Assembly: GCF_000211415.1 (NCBI RefSeq)
Contig: NZ_GL890773.1
Location: forward strand, 66,175-130,174
Origin: Enterobacter mori LMG 25706
Lineage (GTDB): Bacteria; Pseudomonadota; Gammaproteobacteria; Enterobacterales; Enterobacteriaceae
DNA length: 64,000 nucleotides
Reading direction: 5' to 3'
The notes under the pieces are model-generated. The model searched no databases. It was not told the origin of the DNA and saw only the letters and a program-made list of their open reading frames with translations. The translations under genes and the position numbers were made by a program. Positions 21,604 through 31,067 of the stretch are shown here, in pieces. Every line of letters begins with the position of its first letter. Within the stretch, counting starts at the first letter, position 1.

Positions 21604-22623
21604 CTAGTTACTGCTGCGCTCGTCCTTGCGCGCACGACCTAATAAGGTCAATGCTGCCTCGCGCGCATTTTTTCCGCAATACAATACCTGATAAATTTCC
21701 TCGGTTATTGGCATTTCGACACCGAAACGGTGCGCCAACTCGCGGACTTCCTTTGTATTGCGGTAGCCTTCAACCACCTGACCAATCTTCTCCTGCGCAC
21801 TTTTTACATCGCTGCCCTGACCGAGCATCATGCCGAAGCGACGGTTACGAGACTGGTTATCGGTACAGGTCAACACCAGGTCCCCCAGACCCGCCATGCC
21901 CATAAAGGTGGCGGGATCGGCACCCAGCGCTGCGCCCAGGCGCGACATCTCGGTCAGACCTCGGGTGATCAGCGCAGTACGTGCGTTCGCACCAAAACCG
22001 ATACCGTCGGACATCCCGGCACCGATGGCAATCACGTTCTTCACCGCGCCGCCCAGCTGTACACCGATGAAATCGGGGTTACTGTAGACGCGGAAGCTCT
22101 TGCCGCAGTGCAGCAGCTGCTGGAGATCGTCAGAGAAAGCCTGGTCAGTGGATGCCAGTGAAATCGCTGTCGGCAGGCCAGCAGCAAGCTCTTTGGCAAA
22201 CGTCGGTCCGGAAATCACCGCAAGCGGGATATCATCGCCCAGCGCTTCGCGGGCTACGTCCTGCAGCAGGCGTCCGGTTTCCGCTTCCAGCCCTTTTGTC
22301 GCCCAGACAATGCGTGCATCCGGGCGCATCAGCGGCTTGATCTGACGCAGTACTTCGCCAAACACATGGCTCGGCACCACAATCAGAATGTTGCGGCTGG
22401 CCGCCAGCGCGGTCGCGAGGTCGCTTTCCAGGTGAAGGGAGTCAGGGAACGGAACGTCCGGGAGAAACGCCACGTTGCAGCGGTCGCGCTGCAACGTCGC
22501 GATATGTTTGGGATCGTGGCCCCACAGGACCACGTCGTGACCATTTCTTGCCAGCGTGATGGCAAGAGCGGTGCCGTAAGAGCCGGCACCGATCACAATC
22601 ATTGACGCATTAACAGTGCTCAT
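21604..22623 (-). CDS. gpsA: sn-glycerol-3-phosphate dehydrogenase (NAD(P)+)
   Basis: A 339-residue cytoplasmic enzyme that reduces dihydroxyacetone phosphate to sn-glycerol 3-phosphate, the phospholipid backbone. It shows the Rossmann motif [10 protein letters not shown] (about residues 12-21), the block GPTFAKELA and the substrate-binding block [10 protein letters not shown]. Its ATG overlaps the secB stop (ATGA), so translation is coupled. Length equals E. coli GpsA. Confidence 0.98.
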   Translation of the reverse strand: MSTVNASMIVIGAGSYGTALAITLARNGHDVVLWGHDPKHIATLQRDRCNVAFLPDVPFPDSLHLESDLATALAASRNILIVVPSHVFGEVLRQIKPLMRPDARIVWATKGLEAETGRLLQDVAREALGDDIPLAVISGPTFAKELAAGLPTAISLASTDQAFSDDLQQLLHCGKSFRVYSNPDFIGVQLGGAVKNVIAIGAGMSDGIGFGANARTALITRGLTEMSRLGAALGADPATFMGMAGLGDLVLTCTDNQSRNRRFGMMLGQGSDVKSAQEKIGQVVEGYRNTKEVRELAHRFGVEMPITEEIYQVLYCGKNAREAALTLLGRARKDERSSN

Positions 22624-23090
22624 CAGGCATCCTGATGTTGTTCGGCACCTTCGCCAGCCTGCTGCTGCAGATAGTTCATGAACAGCGCATCAAAGTTAAC
22701 TGGCGCAAGGTTCAGTTGCGGGAATGTACCGCGAGAGACCAGGCTGGTGATGCATTCGCGAGCATACGGGAACAGGATGTTCGGGCAGTATGCACCCAGG
22801 CAATGTGCCATCTGGTTGCCTTCGATACCGCCAATGGAGAAGATGCCGCCCTGCTGTACTTCACACAGGAACGCCGTTTCTTCGCCCAGAGATGCGGTTA
22901 CGGTCACACGCAGTACAACTTCATACACATCATCCGCCAGTTGGGTGGATGCGGTATCAAGATCAAGTTTAACCTCTGGCTGCCAATCTTTCTGGAAAAC
23001 GTGTGGCGCATTTGGCGCTTCGAAAGAGACATCTTTGGTGTAGATGCGCTGGATCTGGAAAGTCATTTCAGTGTTGTTTTGTTCTGACAT
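22623..23090 (-). CDS. secB: protein-export chaperone SecB
   Basis: A 155-residue tetrameric chaperone that holds precursors unfolded and hands them to SecA. The sequence is nearly identical to E. coli SecB, including [14 protein letters not shown] at the N-terminus and an acidic/His-rich tail. It is the second gene of the yibN-grxC-secB-gpsA-cysE run, 32 nt downstream of grxC. Confidence 0.98.
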   Translation of the reverse strand: MSEQNNTEMTFQIQRIYTKDVSFEAPNAPHVFQKDWQPEVKLDLDTASTQLADDVYEVVLRVTVTASLGEETAFLCEVQQGGIFSIGGIEGNQMAHCLGAYCPNILFPYARECITSLVSRGTFPQLNLAPVNFDALFMNYLQQQAGEGAEQHQDA

Positions 23091-23122
23091 GGAAAAACCC
23101 TTTTTAATTGTCCTAAAGTCTC

Positions 23123-23374
23123 TTAGCTCAGCAGCGGATCGAGTCCACCACGGGCGTCGAGCGCATACAAGTCATCACAGCCACCAATGTGCTGCGCATC
23201 AATGAAAATCTGCGGAACCGTCGTGCGACCACTGCGTTGGATCATCTCTTCGCGTTTAATCGCGTCACCATCGATTGGCAGTTCCTGGAACGTTACGCCT
23301 TTGCTGTTCAGCAGTGCTTTCGCACGGTGGCAGAACGGGCAAGTTGCTTTGGTGTAGATCTCAATATTGGCCAT
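23123..23374 (-). CDS. grxC: glutaredoxin 3
   Basis: An 83-residue glutathione-dependent disulfide reductase. The active site is C12-P-F-C15; E. coli GrxC has CPYC, so Phe replaces Tyr. The TVPQIFI cis-proline block and GGCDDL glutathione-binding block are present. Start at the ATG 23374; a GTG one codon upstream is also open. It sits 11 nt after yibN. Confidence 0.97.
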   Translation of the reverse strand: MANIEIYTKATCPFCHRAKALLNSKGVTFQELPIDGDAIKREEMIQRSGRTTVPQIFIDAQHIGGCDDLYALDARGGLDPLLS

Positions 23375-23385
23375 CACTGAACTCC

Positions 23386-23817
23386 TTATTTACCGCGAAC
23401 TAAAGGAAGATTTTCCCCGCTCCAGCCGGAAATACCTTCTTTCAGTACCGTTACGTTTTCGAAGCCTGCTTTATGCAGTGCGTTGGCAGATTCCTGCGCC
23501 TGCATGCCGGTGCCGTCAACAACGATGATCGGCTGGGCTTTATGTTTTTCCAGCTCACCAATGTTGTTCGCTTTGATTTCAGCAGGCAGCAGGTTAATAG
23601 AGCCTGCAATGTGACCTTTGCGGAAATCGTCGCGCTGACGCAAATCGACGACGACGGCGTCTTCTTTGTTGATCAGACGTGTCGCTTCACCGCGGGTGAT
23701 CACCTTAATTTTAGACGTCAGTCCCTTAAAGGTGGTGAACAGCACAGCGACCAGCAGGCCAATCCACGCGATGCTCAGAACCGGGTGGCGGCTAACGAAT
23801 TGCATAATTTCTTGCAT
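23386..23817 (-). CDS. yibN: rhodanese-like membrane protein YibN
   Basis: A 143-residue protein, equal in length to E. coli YibN, with one N-terminal membrane segment (about residues 13-31) and a cytoplasmic rhodanese fold. There is no cysteine anywhere in the protein, so it cannot act as a sulfurtransferase. The loop where the catalytic Cys would lie reads [10 protein letters not shown]. YibN has been reported to associate with the insertase YidC. Start at ATG 23817, matching E. coli, not the TTG at 23829. Confidence 0.94.
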   Translation of the reverse strand: MQEIMQFVSRHPVLSIAWIGLLVAVLFTTFKGLTSKIKVITRGEATRLINKEDAVVVDLRQRDDFRKGHIAGSINLLPAEIKANNIGELEKHKAQPIIVVDGTGMQAQESANALHKAGFENVTVLKEGISGWSGENLPLVRGK

Positions 23818-24065
23818 GGGGGGTAACAACTCCCGACTAAGTGATTAAAAAAACCAGGACAGGAGTATACCTGTGCGTTGTGGCAAATACAGCCAGCGAC
23901 AATAAGCTAATCGATTTTCTGCGGCATGCCACGAAAAAAAAGCCTCAAAATATCCGGGGAAGTGCCTTGCCCCTACGCATTCTTTGATCTTCTGCGGCTA
24001 TTTGATCGATTCAGCTGTAGTAAAATTACGCAAATTTTTCGTCTCTTGAGCATGAGGTTGTCGCA

Positions 24066-25610
24066 ATGTCGGTTTCTAAAAAACCTATGGTACCGGTGAT
24101 TCTGGATGGCTATGGCTACCGTGAAGACAGCCAGGATAACGCTATTTTCAACGCCAAAACGCCGGTGATGGATGCACTGTGGGCGAAACGCCCTCATACC
24201 CTAATTGACGCGTCTGGCCTGGAAGTGGGCCTGCCGGACCGCCAGATGGGCAACTCCGAAGTCGGTCACGTTAACCTGGGCGCGGGTCGTATCGTGTATC
24301 AGGACCTGACGCGTCTGGACGTTGAAATCAAAGAACGCACCTTCTTCTCCAACCCAACGCTCGCAGGTGCGGTAGATAAAGCCGTTGCCGCAGGTAAAGC
24401 CGTGCACATTATGGGCCTGCTCTCTGCAGGCGGCGTGCACAGCCACGAAGATCACATCATGGCGATGGTTGAACTGGCCGCCGAGCGCGGTGCGGAAAAA
24501 ATCTATCTGCACGCTTTCCTGGACGGCCGCGATACGCCGCCACGCAGCGCAAAAGGCTCTCTGCAAGCCTTCGAAGAGAAATTCGCCGCGCTGGGCAAAG
24601 GCCGCGTGGCGTCCATCATTGGTCGTTACTACGCGATGGACCGCGATAACCGCTGGGATCGCGTTGAACAGGCCTATGATCTGATGACCCAGGCAAAAGG
24701 TGAATTCCAGTTCGCGACCGCCGTTGAAGCACTGGAAGCCGCTTACGCACGCGATGAAAACGATGAATTCGTGAAAGCATCCGTCATTCGCGCCGAAGGC
24801 CAGGCTGATGCCGCCATGGAAGATGGCGACGCGCTGATCTTCATGAACTTCCGCGCTGACCGCGCGCGCGAAATCACCCGCGCATTCGTGAACAGCGACT
24901 TCGACGGTTTCGCCCGCAAGAAAGTGGTGAAACTGGACTTCATCCAGCTGACTGAATACGCCGCAGACATCAAAGCGCCTTGCGCTTATCCACCAGCATC
25001 ACTGGCAAACACCTTCGGCGAGTGGATGGCGAAGAACGACAAAACGCAGCTGCGTATCTCTGAAACCGAAAAATACGCGCACGTCACATTCTTCTTTAAC
25101 GGCGGCGTTGAAGAGCCGTTCAAAGGTGAAGACCGCATTCTGATCAACTCGCCGAAAGTCGCTACCTACGATCTGCAGCCAGAGATGAGCTCTGCCGAGC
25201 TGACTGAAAAACTGGTTGCGGCCATCGAAAGCGGTAAGTACGACACCATCATCTGTAACTACCCGAATGGTGACATGGTGGGCCACACCGGCGTGATGGA
25301 AGCAGCGGTTAAAGCAGTTGAAGCGCTGGACAACTGTGTCGAGCAGGTAGCAAAAGCCGTTGAATCTGTGGGCGGCCAGCTGCTGATCACCGCTGACCAC
25401 GGTAACGCAGAGCAAATGCGCGACCCGGCGACCGGCCAGGCACACACCGCGCACACTAACCTGCCTGTTCCGCTGATTTATGTGGGTGATAAATCACTGA
25501 AAGCAGTGGAAGGCGGCAAGCTTTCCGACATCGCGCCAACCATGTTGACGCTGATGGGCATGCCGATCCCTGAAGAGATGACTGGTAAGCCGCTGTTCAT
25601 CGTGGAATAA
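24066..25610 (+). CDS. gpmM: 2,3-bisphosphoglycerate-independent phosphoglycerate mutase
   Basis: A 514-residue Mn-dependent glycolytic enzyme of the alkaline phosphatase superfamily. The phosphorylated serine is Ser64 in QMGNSEVGH; metal ligands appear in ILDGYG (12-17) and in TADHGNAE near residue 445. It converts 3-phosphoglycerate to 2-phosphoglycerate. Divergent from yibN over 248 nt, which hold a TAAAAT -10-like hexamer and two copies of GATYTTCTGCGGC. envC follows after 9 nt. Confidence 0.98.
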   Translation: MSVSKKPMVPVILDGYGYREDSQDNAIFNAKTPVMDALWAKRPHTLIDASGLEVGLPDRQMGNSEVGHVNLGAGRIVYQDLTRLDVEIKERTFFSNPTLAGAVDKAVAAGKAVHIMGLLSAGGVHSHEDHIMAMVELAAERGAEKIYLHAFLDGRDTPPRSAKGSLQAFEEKFAALGKGRVASIIGRYYAMDRDNRWDRVEQAYDLMTQAKGEFQFATAVEALEAAYARDENDEFVKASVIRAEGQADAAMEDGDALIFMNFRADRAREITRAFVNSDFDGFARKKVVKLDFIQLTEYAADIKAPCAYPPASLANTFGEWMAKNDKTQLRISETEKYAHVTFFFNGGVEEPFKGEDRILINSPKVATYDLQPEMSSAELTEKLVAAIESGKYDTIICNYPNGDMVGHTGVMEAAVKAVEALDNCVEQVAKAVESVGGQLLITADHGNAEQMRDPATGQAHTAHTNLPVPLIYVGDKSLKAVEGGKLSDIAPTMLTLMGMPIPEEMTGKPLFIVE

Positions 25611-25619
25611 TCGCTCCCC

Positions 25620-26903
25620 ATGAGGGGAAAGGCGATTTTTTCAATCACATGGGTCGTGAAGCCGCTTAGGTTATCAGTCAGACCTCTGTTTTACGCCAGC
25701 GCACTCAGCGCTGGCGTATTGCTGTGCGCCGCATCCGCCCACGCGGATGACCGCGACCAGCTGAAATCCATTCAGGCCGATATCGCCGCCAAAGAGCGTG
25801 CGGTACGCCAGCAACAGCAACAGCGTTCCTCACTTCTTGCCCAGCTTAAGCAGCAGGAAGAGGCGATCTCCGCCGCCGCACGCAAACTCCGTGAAACGCA
25901 AAACACCCTCGCCCAGTTGAACAAACAGATCGATGAGATGAACGCGTCGATAGCCAAACTGGAACGCCAGCGTGATGCCCAGGAGCGCAATCTTGCCGCA
26001 CAGCTTGACGCCGCGTTTCGTCAGGGTGAACACACCGGCCTTCAGCTGATCCTTAGCGGGGAAGAGAGCCAGCGCGGCCAGCGTCTGCAGGCCTACTTTG
26101 GCTACCTGAACCAGGCGCGTCAGGAGACGATCGCGCAGCTGAAGCAGACGCGCGAAGAGGTCACCACCCAGAAAGCCGAGCTGGAAGAGAAGCAGACCCA
26201 GCAGCAGACGTTACTCTACGATCAGCAGGCTCAGCAGGCGAAGCTGGAGCAGGCGCGCAACGAGCGTAAGAAAACCCTGTCCGGCCTTGAGTCTTCCATT
26301 CAGGAAGGCCAGAGCCAGCTGAGCGAAATGCGCGCTAACGAATCGAAACTGCGTAACAGCATTGCGCGAGCCGAAGCCGCGGCGAAAGCGCGCGCGGAAA
26401 AAGAGGCGCGCGAGGCGCAGGCCGTTCGCAACAAGCAGCAGGAAGCGTCCCGTAAAGGTACGACCTACAAACCAAGCGAAAGCGAACGCTCTCTGATGTC
26501 GCGCACCGGCGGTTTAGGCTCGCCTCGCGGCCAGGCTTACTGGCCGGTTCGCGGTTCCATTCTGCATCGCTATGGCGAACAGCTGCAGGGTGAACTACGT
26601 TGGAAAGGGATCGTTATCGGTGCGTCTGAAGGTAGCGAAGTGAAAGCCATCGCCGATGGCCGCGTGATCCTGGCCGACTGGCTGCAGGGTTACGGGCTGG
26701 TCGTGGTGGTCGAACACGGTAAAGGCGACATGAGCCTTTACGGCTACAACCAGAGCGCGCTGGTCAGCGTCGGCACTCAGGTGCGCGCAGGTCAACCCAT
26801 CGCCCTTGTGGGCAGCAGTGGCGGTCAGGGCCGCCCGTCACTCTATTTCGAAATTCGTCGCCAGGGTCAGGCGGTCAATCCACAGCCGTGGTTGGGAAGA
26901 TAA
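25620..26903 (+). CDS. envC: murein hydrolase activator EnvC
   Basis: A 427-residue periplasmic protein: signal peptide ending near AHA-DD (about residue 43), a long coiled coil (about 45-290) and a C-terminal degenerate LytM domain (about 305-427). The LytM domain lacks the metal-binding His/Asp set and so activates AmiA and AmiB instead of cutting murein. The coiled coil binds FtsEX. The N-terminus is uncertain: the E. coli protein would begin about eight codons later, where no ATG exists; I kept the ATG at 25620. Confidence 0.93.
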   Translation: MRGKAIFSITWVVKPLRLSVRPLFYASALSAGVLLCAASAHADDRDQLKSIQADIAAKERAVRQQQQQRSSLLAQLKQQEEAISAAARKLRETQNTLAQLNKQIDEMNASIAKLERQRDAQERNLAAQLDAAFRQGEHTGLQLILSGEESQRGQRLQAYFGYLNQARQETIAQLKQTREEVTTQKAELEEKQTQQQTLLYDQQAQQAKLEQARNERKKTLSGLESSIQEGQSQLSEMRANESKLRNSIARAEAAAKARAEKEAREAQAVRNKQQEASRKGTTYKPSESERSLMSRTGGLGSPRGQAYWPVRGSILHRYGEQLQGELRWKGIVIGASEGSEVKAIADGRVILADWLQGYGLVVVVEHGKGDMSLYGYNQSALVSVGTQVRAGQPIALVGSSGGQGRPSLYFEIRRQGQAVNPQPWLGR

Positions 26904-26906
26904 GTT

Positions 26907-27857
26907 TTGCTTCAATTTCGTCGAATGATTCTCTCCGTCGCCAGCGCACTGGCGCTGGCTGCACCGGTATACGCCGGCAAACTCGCTATTGTCATTGATG
27001 ACTTCGGTTATCGTCCGCACTATGAAAATCAGGTGCTGGCGATGCCATCAGCGATCTCCGTTGCGGTCCTTCCTAATGCGCCTCACGCGCGGGAAATGGC
27101 GACCAAGGCCCATAACAGCGGTCATCAGGTCCTGATCCACCTGCCAATGGCACCACTTAGCAAACAGCCGCTGGAAAAAGACACGCTTCGTCCGGACATG
27201 AGCAGCGATGAGATCGACCGCATCATCCGCGACGCCTACAATAAAGTGCCGTATGCCGTCGGCCTGAATAACCACATGGGCAGCGCGATGACGTCCAGCC
27301 TGTACGGAATGCTGAAAGTGATGCAGTCGCTGGAGCGCTACAACCTCTATTTCCTCGACAGCATGACCATCGGCAACAGCCAGGCCCTGCGAGCCTCTCA
27401 GGGAACCGGCGTGAAGGTGATCAAGCGCAAGGTGTTCCTGGATGACACGCAAAATGAAGCGGATATTCGGGTGCAGTTTAATCGTGCTGTACAGCTAGCC
27501 CGCCGCAACGGCTCAGCCATTGCCATCGGCCATCCGCATCCTTCAACGGTGCGCGTGCTGCAACAGATGCTGCCGACCTTACCTTCTGATATCACGCTGG
27601 TGCGGCCGAGCGATCTACTCAATGAACCGCAAGTGGATACGTCTCGTCCTGGCAGCGCACAGCCGCCAGCAACGCAGCCGCGTAATCCGTTCAGCGGCGT
27701 AAAAAACTGCAAGCCAAAACGGCCGCTTGAACCGGTGCATGCAACCCGCTTCTTCACAGTAATTAGCGAAAGCGTGAGCCAGAGTACGCTGGTGCAATAT
27801 TTCCAGCATCAGTGGCAAGGTTGGGGTAAAAAGCCCTTCCCCGCGACAGGTGACTAA
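26907..27857 (+). CDS. yibQ: divergent polysaccharide deacetylase family protein YibQ
   Basis: A 316-residue secreted protein with a signal peptide ending at VYA-G (about residue 23) and a NodB-like fold of the divergent deacetylase family (LAIVIDDFGY at about 26-35, HLPMAP, NNHMGS, IGHPHP). Function is unknown, but it travels with envC. The best start is a TTG three nt after the envC stop, with GGAAGA six bases upstream; an ATG at 26925 is the alternative. About 80 C-terminal residues are Pro/Lys/Arg-rich and poorly conserved. Confidence 0.92.
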   Translation: MLQFRRMILSVASALALAAPVYAGKLAIVIDDFGYRPHYENQVLAMPSAISVAVLPNAPHAREMATKAHNSGHQVLIHLPMAPLSKQPLEKDTLRPDMSSDEIDRIIRDAYNKVPYAVGLNNHMGSAMTSSLYGMLKVMQSLERYNLYFLDSMTIGNSQALRASQGTGVKVIKRKVFLDDTQNEADIRVQFNRAVQLARRNGSAIAIGHPHPSTVRVLQQMLPTLPSDITLVRPSDLLNEPQVDTSRPGSAQPPATQPRNPFSGVKNCKPKRPLEPVHATRFFTVISESVSQSTLVQYFQHQWQGWGKKPFPATGD

Positions 27858-27866
27858 GGTAGAAAG

Positions 27867-29072
27867 ATGCCGCAACGACACAAAATCCTGCTCCTCGATA
27901 CCGGTAAAGAATGGGGAGGAGGCACCAACAGCATGCTCGAACTTCTGAAGCGCATTAATCGCGAGAAGTTTGATATCACCTGTTGTTTTTACTCCGACTA
28001 CAGCCGAGCAGAAGGGCAAACCATCGGTCAGGTGTTGAATGGCATTGGCATCCCGTTAATTGTCATCCCTCAGCATAAGCAGCCCGCGTGGGCGAAGATT
28101 GCAAAAGAACTGGGTCGCAGCCTGCTTTTCTTCTCGCGCAGCGGCCGCAAGGCCGTCACGCGCCATATTGATACGCTCTGGCGTATTCGCCCCAACGTCA
28201 GCAAAATCGAGACGATTTTCAGGGAAGGCGGTTTCGATACGCTGTACATGAACAACCAGCCAGGTTCTAACGAAGAGGGTTACCTGGCGGGAGCTAAACT
28301 GCGTGCGCGGATCATCCAGCACTGCCGCATTGAACCGGTGCTGACGCCGCCGCTGGTAAAGCTGGTGAATGCCCATGCCACAAAAATCATCGCCGTCTCG
28401 CACGGCGTAGAGCGCGTGTTACTTCAGCATGGCGTCCGGCCTGAGCTGTGCACAACGGTCAACAATGCCATCGACATCCACCAGCCTTTACCGGATCGAC
28501 ACGCCATGCGTCGTCGCCTGAACATTGATGACGATACGTTTGTCTTTGGCAGCATTGGATCGTTAATTCCTCGCAAAGCCAACCACCACACGCTGGCGGC
28601 GCTGGCACAGTTCAGCCGCAGGGAACCCGACGCAAAATGGAAGATGGTGCTGGTGGGTGAAGGTGCGGAGCGTGCCGCATTAACCGCGCAAGCCAAAGAA
28701 TTGGGCATTGAGAACAACGTGATTTTCACGGGCTTCCAGAATACGCCATTTGACTACCTTGCCACGTTTGACGCGTTTATACTCGCCTCAAAAAGCGAAG
28801 GGCTGCCTCGCGTAGTGCTGGAAGCGATGCTGCTTAAAATCCCTGTTATTGGCTCTCAGGTGACGGGTACGGCTGAATTGATTGATCATGAGTCAACGGG
28901 GCTGCTCTTCCCCTGGAGCGATGTTTCACAGCTTGCTCAGCATCTGAATAATATCTGGGCGAATGCAGACCTGCGGGCTCGACTGGCTGCGGCTGCATAC
29001 CAGAACGTCTGCCATACCTACGCTATCGAAAACTATGTCAGCGGTGTCGAAGCCGTTCTTGGCGCGCACTAA
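27867..29072 (+). CDS. glycosyltransferase family 4 protein, unassigned substrate
   Basis: A 401-residue GT-B fold protein. The N-terminus has the DTGKEWGGGTNSML loop for acceptor/donor binding, and the C-terminal half has the GT4 sugar-nucleotide site (LVGEGAERAAL near 255, then SKSEGLPRVVLEAM with the ExxxxxxxE motif near 315-325). It has no signal peptide or membrane segment. It starts 9 nt after yibQ with AAGG ahead of the ATG, and is followed by an unknown gene after 15 nt. K-12 carries waaH (yibD) at this place, so a role in LPS core or another glycan is likely; the sugar is unknown. Confidence 0.85.
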   Translation: MPQRHKILLLDTGKEWGGGTNSMLELLKRINREKFDITCCFYSDYSRAEGQTIGQVLNGIGIPLIVIPQHKQPAWAKIAKELGRSLLFFSRSGRKAVTRHIDTLWRIRPNVSKIETIFREGGFDTLYMNNQPGSNEEGYLAGAKLRARIIQHCRIEPVLTPPLVKLVNAHATKIIAVSHGVERVLLQHGVRPELCTTVNNAIDIHQPLPDRHAMRRRLNIDDDTFVFGSIGSLIPRKANHHTLAALAQFSRREPDAKWKMVLVGEGAERAALTAQAKELGIENNVIFTGFQNTPFDYLATFDAFILASKSEGLPRVVLEAMLLKIPVIGSQVTGTAELIDHESTGLLFPWSDVSQLAQHLNNIWANADLRARLAAAAYQNVCHTYAIENYVSGVEAVLGAH

Positions 29073-29087
29073 CCAAACGAGAAGAAC

Positions 29088-30002
29088 ATGTTTAAATTCC
29101 TGAATGCTCGCTACCGCCACATCACCGGGCGACATAACATTCCGTACGCTTCCCTTCCGGTCACGCGCGATCTCGTTGCGGTGGATTCCATCGTGATCCC
29201 GTGTACGGGCGCAGATTTCGTCGAAGAAGCGTTATTGTCAGCGACGTTTGCAGAACGTTACGCCACTGCCGTCAGCGAGATCGTCATCGTCAGCGATCAG
29301 CCTGAATCCGCCTTCGGGGTACTGCCGCCGAAAACCCGCGTAGTGACGCTGAATCTTCCGGTTCGTGAGGAAGGATACCGCTATAAGCAGATCTACCTCA
29401 GCCGTCTGGTGAAGCTTAACGCCCCGCTGCAGGCGCGCGGTGAAGGCGTATTGATGATCGACTCCGATCTCAACCTGCTCAAGATGCCCGAGATCAACAT
29501 GGCCGACATGCACATCTACTCCAGCTTCCGTCAGGGCAAAATGATTGCCAAGCTGGACGGCGCGCCAGCGGAGAAAGTGCCGGCGTATTACAAGGAGACG
29601 GTGCGTCCGTATCTGGTCGATCACGTTAACGGCGCGTTTCTTGCGGCAACCAAAAAAACCTGGCGCCGCATCTGCCCGCTGTGGCTGACGCTGTTCCAGG
29701 ATACCTGGGAGCTGATGGACGACACGCAGCCGCCGACCGATCAGCTACCGCTCGCTGCGCTGCTGGACATGCTGGATTTAAAAACGGTTAACCTGGGTGA
29801 CTGGATGAACTGGCCGGTCTCCAAGAAGATCGGTGGTCAGGAAGCCGTTGTACCGAAAGAGGTGATTGGCGCGCACGGCGGTTTCCCTCTCTCCGAATGG
29901 CAGAAGTATCTTGAATCGCCGGATAACGCGCTGCTGTTCAAAGGTCAGGACTACACCCGCAAGGTGCGTTACCTGACGGACGAAGAGAAAAAAAATCAGT
30001 GA
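29088..30002 (+). CDS. putative GT-A-type glycosyltransferase, function unknown
   Basis: A 304-residue soluble protein I cannot assign to a named family. What can be seen: a GT-A-like pattern with IVIPCTGADFVEEAL near residue 35, EIVIVSDQPE near 65 and a DxD-like metal site in VLMIDSDLNLL near 125, then YRYKQIYLSRLVKLNA just before it. It has GAGAAG upstream of the ATG and ends at a strong terminator. Pairing with the GT4 gene suggests they modify the same glycan. It could also be a nucleotidyl- or phosphosugar-transferase. Confidence 0.75.
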   Translation: MFKFLNARYRHITGRHNIPYASLPVTRDLVAVDSIVIPCTGADFVEEALLSATFAERYATAVSEIVIVSDQPESAFGVLPPKTRVVTLNLPVREEGYRYKQIYLSRLVKLNAPLQARGEGVLMIDSDLNLLKMPEINMADMHIYSSFRQGKMIAKLDGAPAEKVPAYYKETVRPYLVDHVNGAFLAATKKTWRRICPLWLTLFQDTWELMDDTQPPTDQLPLAALLDMLDLKTVNLGDWMNWPVSKKIGGQEAVVPKEVIGAHGGFPLSEWQKYLESPDNALLFKGQDYTRKVRYLTDEEKKNQ

Positions 30003-30003
30003 A

Positions 30004-30026
30004 AAAAGGGGCCGCAGGCCCCTTTT
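30004..30026. terminator. bidirectional terminator before tdh
   Basis: AAAAGGGGCC, GCA, GGCCCCTTTT form a near-perfect stem with A and T runs on either side, between the convergent unknown gene and tdh. It can stop transcription from both sides. Confidence 0.88.
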
Positions 30027-30029
30027 GGA

Positions 30030-31058
30030 TTACTTATCCCAGCTCAGGAGCACTTTCCCTGACTGGCCGGAACGCATCGCGTCGAAGCCCTGCTGGAACT
30101 CATCGATGGAGAAACGGTGAGTAATAATCGGGGACAGATCCAGACCGGACTGTATCAGCGCCGCCATCTTGTACCAGGTCTCGAACATCTCGCGGCCATA
30201 GATACCCTTGATGAACAGCCCCTTGAAGATGACTTTGTTCCAGTCGATGGACATATCTGACGGCGGAATACCCAGCATCGCGATACGGCCACCGTGGTTC
30301 ATGGTGTCGAGCATGGTGCGGAACGCCGGTGGCGCGCCGGACATCTCCAGACCCACATCAAAGCCTTCGGTCATGCCCAACTCTTCCATCACGTCGGTCA
30401 GGCTCTCTTTCGAGACATCCACCGCGCGGGTAACGCCCATCTTACGCGCCAGCGACAGACGGTATTCGTTCACGTCGGTGATCACCACGTTGCGGGCCCC
30501 CACGTGCTTCGCTACGGCTGCCGCCATAATGCCGATGGGACCCGCGCCGGAGACCAGCACGTCTTCACCCACCAGGTCGAAGGAGAGCGCCGTGTGTACC
30601 GCGTTGCCGAACGGGTCGAAGATGGAGGCAAGATCGTCAGAGATATTGTCCGGGATTTTGAACGCGTTAAACGCCGGGATCACCAGATATTCCGCGAAGC
30701 AGCCCGGACGGTTGACGCCCACGCCGACGGTGTTGCGGCACAGGTGCGTACGTCCGCCGCGGCAGTTACGGCAGTGGCCGCAGGTAATGTGGCCTTCGCC
30801 AGAAACGCGATCGCCAATTTTGAAGCCTTTCACTTCCTGGCCGATACCGACCACTTCGCCGACGTATTCGTGACCGACAACCATCGGTACCGGAATGGTT
30901 TTCTGCGACCACTGGTCCCAGTTGTAGATGTGAACGTCAGTGCCGCAGATGGCTGTTTTACGAATTTTGATCAGCAGATCGTTATGACCGACTTCCGGCT
31001 CCGGCACGTCGGTCATCCAAATCCCTTCTTCCGCTTTCAGTTTGGATAACGCTTTCAT
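30030..31058 (-). CDS. tdh: L-threonine 3-dehydrogenase
   Basis: A 342-residue zinc-dependent medium-chain dehydrogenase that oxidises threonine to 2-amino-3-ketobutyrate. It shows the catalytic zinc region [10 protein letters not shown], the [10 protein letters not shown] block, a structural zinc lobe with four Cys ([10 protein letters not shown] then C), and Rossmann [10 protein letters not shown]. Start at ATG 31058 as in E. coli; a GTG one codon upstream is also in frame. It is 9 nt downstream of kbl; the kbl-tdh operon is leucine/Lrp-controlled in E. coli. Confidence 0.98.
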   Translation of the reverse strand: MKALSKLKAEEGIWMTDVPEPEVGHNDLLIKIRKTAICGTDVHIYNWDQWSQKTIPVPMVVGHEYVGEVVGIGQEVKGFKIGDRVSGEGHITCGHCRNCRGGRTHLCRNTVGVGVNRPGCFAEYLVIPAFNAFKIPDNISDDLASIFDPFGNAVHTALSFDLVGEDVLVSGAGPIGIMAAAVAKHVGARNVVITDVNEYRLSLARKMGVTRAVDVSKESLTDVMEELGMTEGFDVGLEMSGAPPAFRTMLDTMNHGGRIAMLGIPPSDMSIDWNKVIFKGLFIKGIYGREMFETWYKMAALIQSGLDLSPIITHRFSIDEFQQGFDAMRSGQSGKVLLSWDK

Positions 31059-31067
31059 CACACGTCC

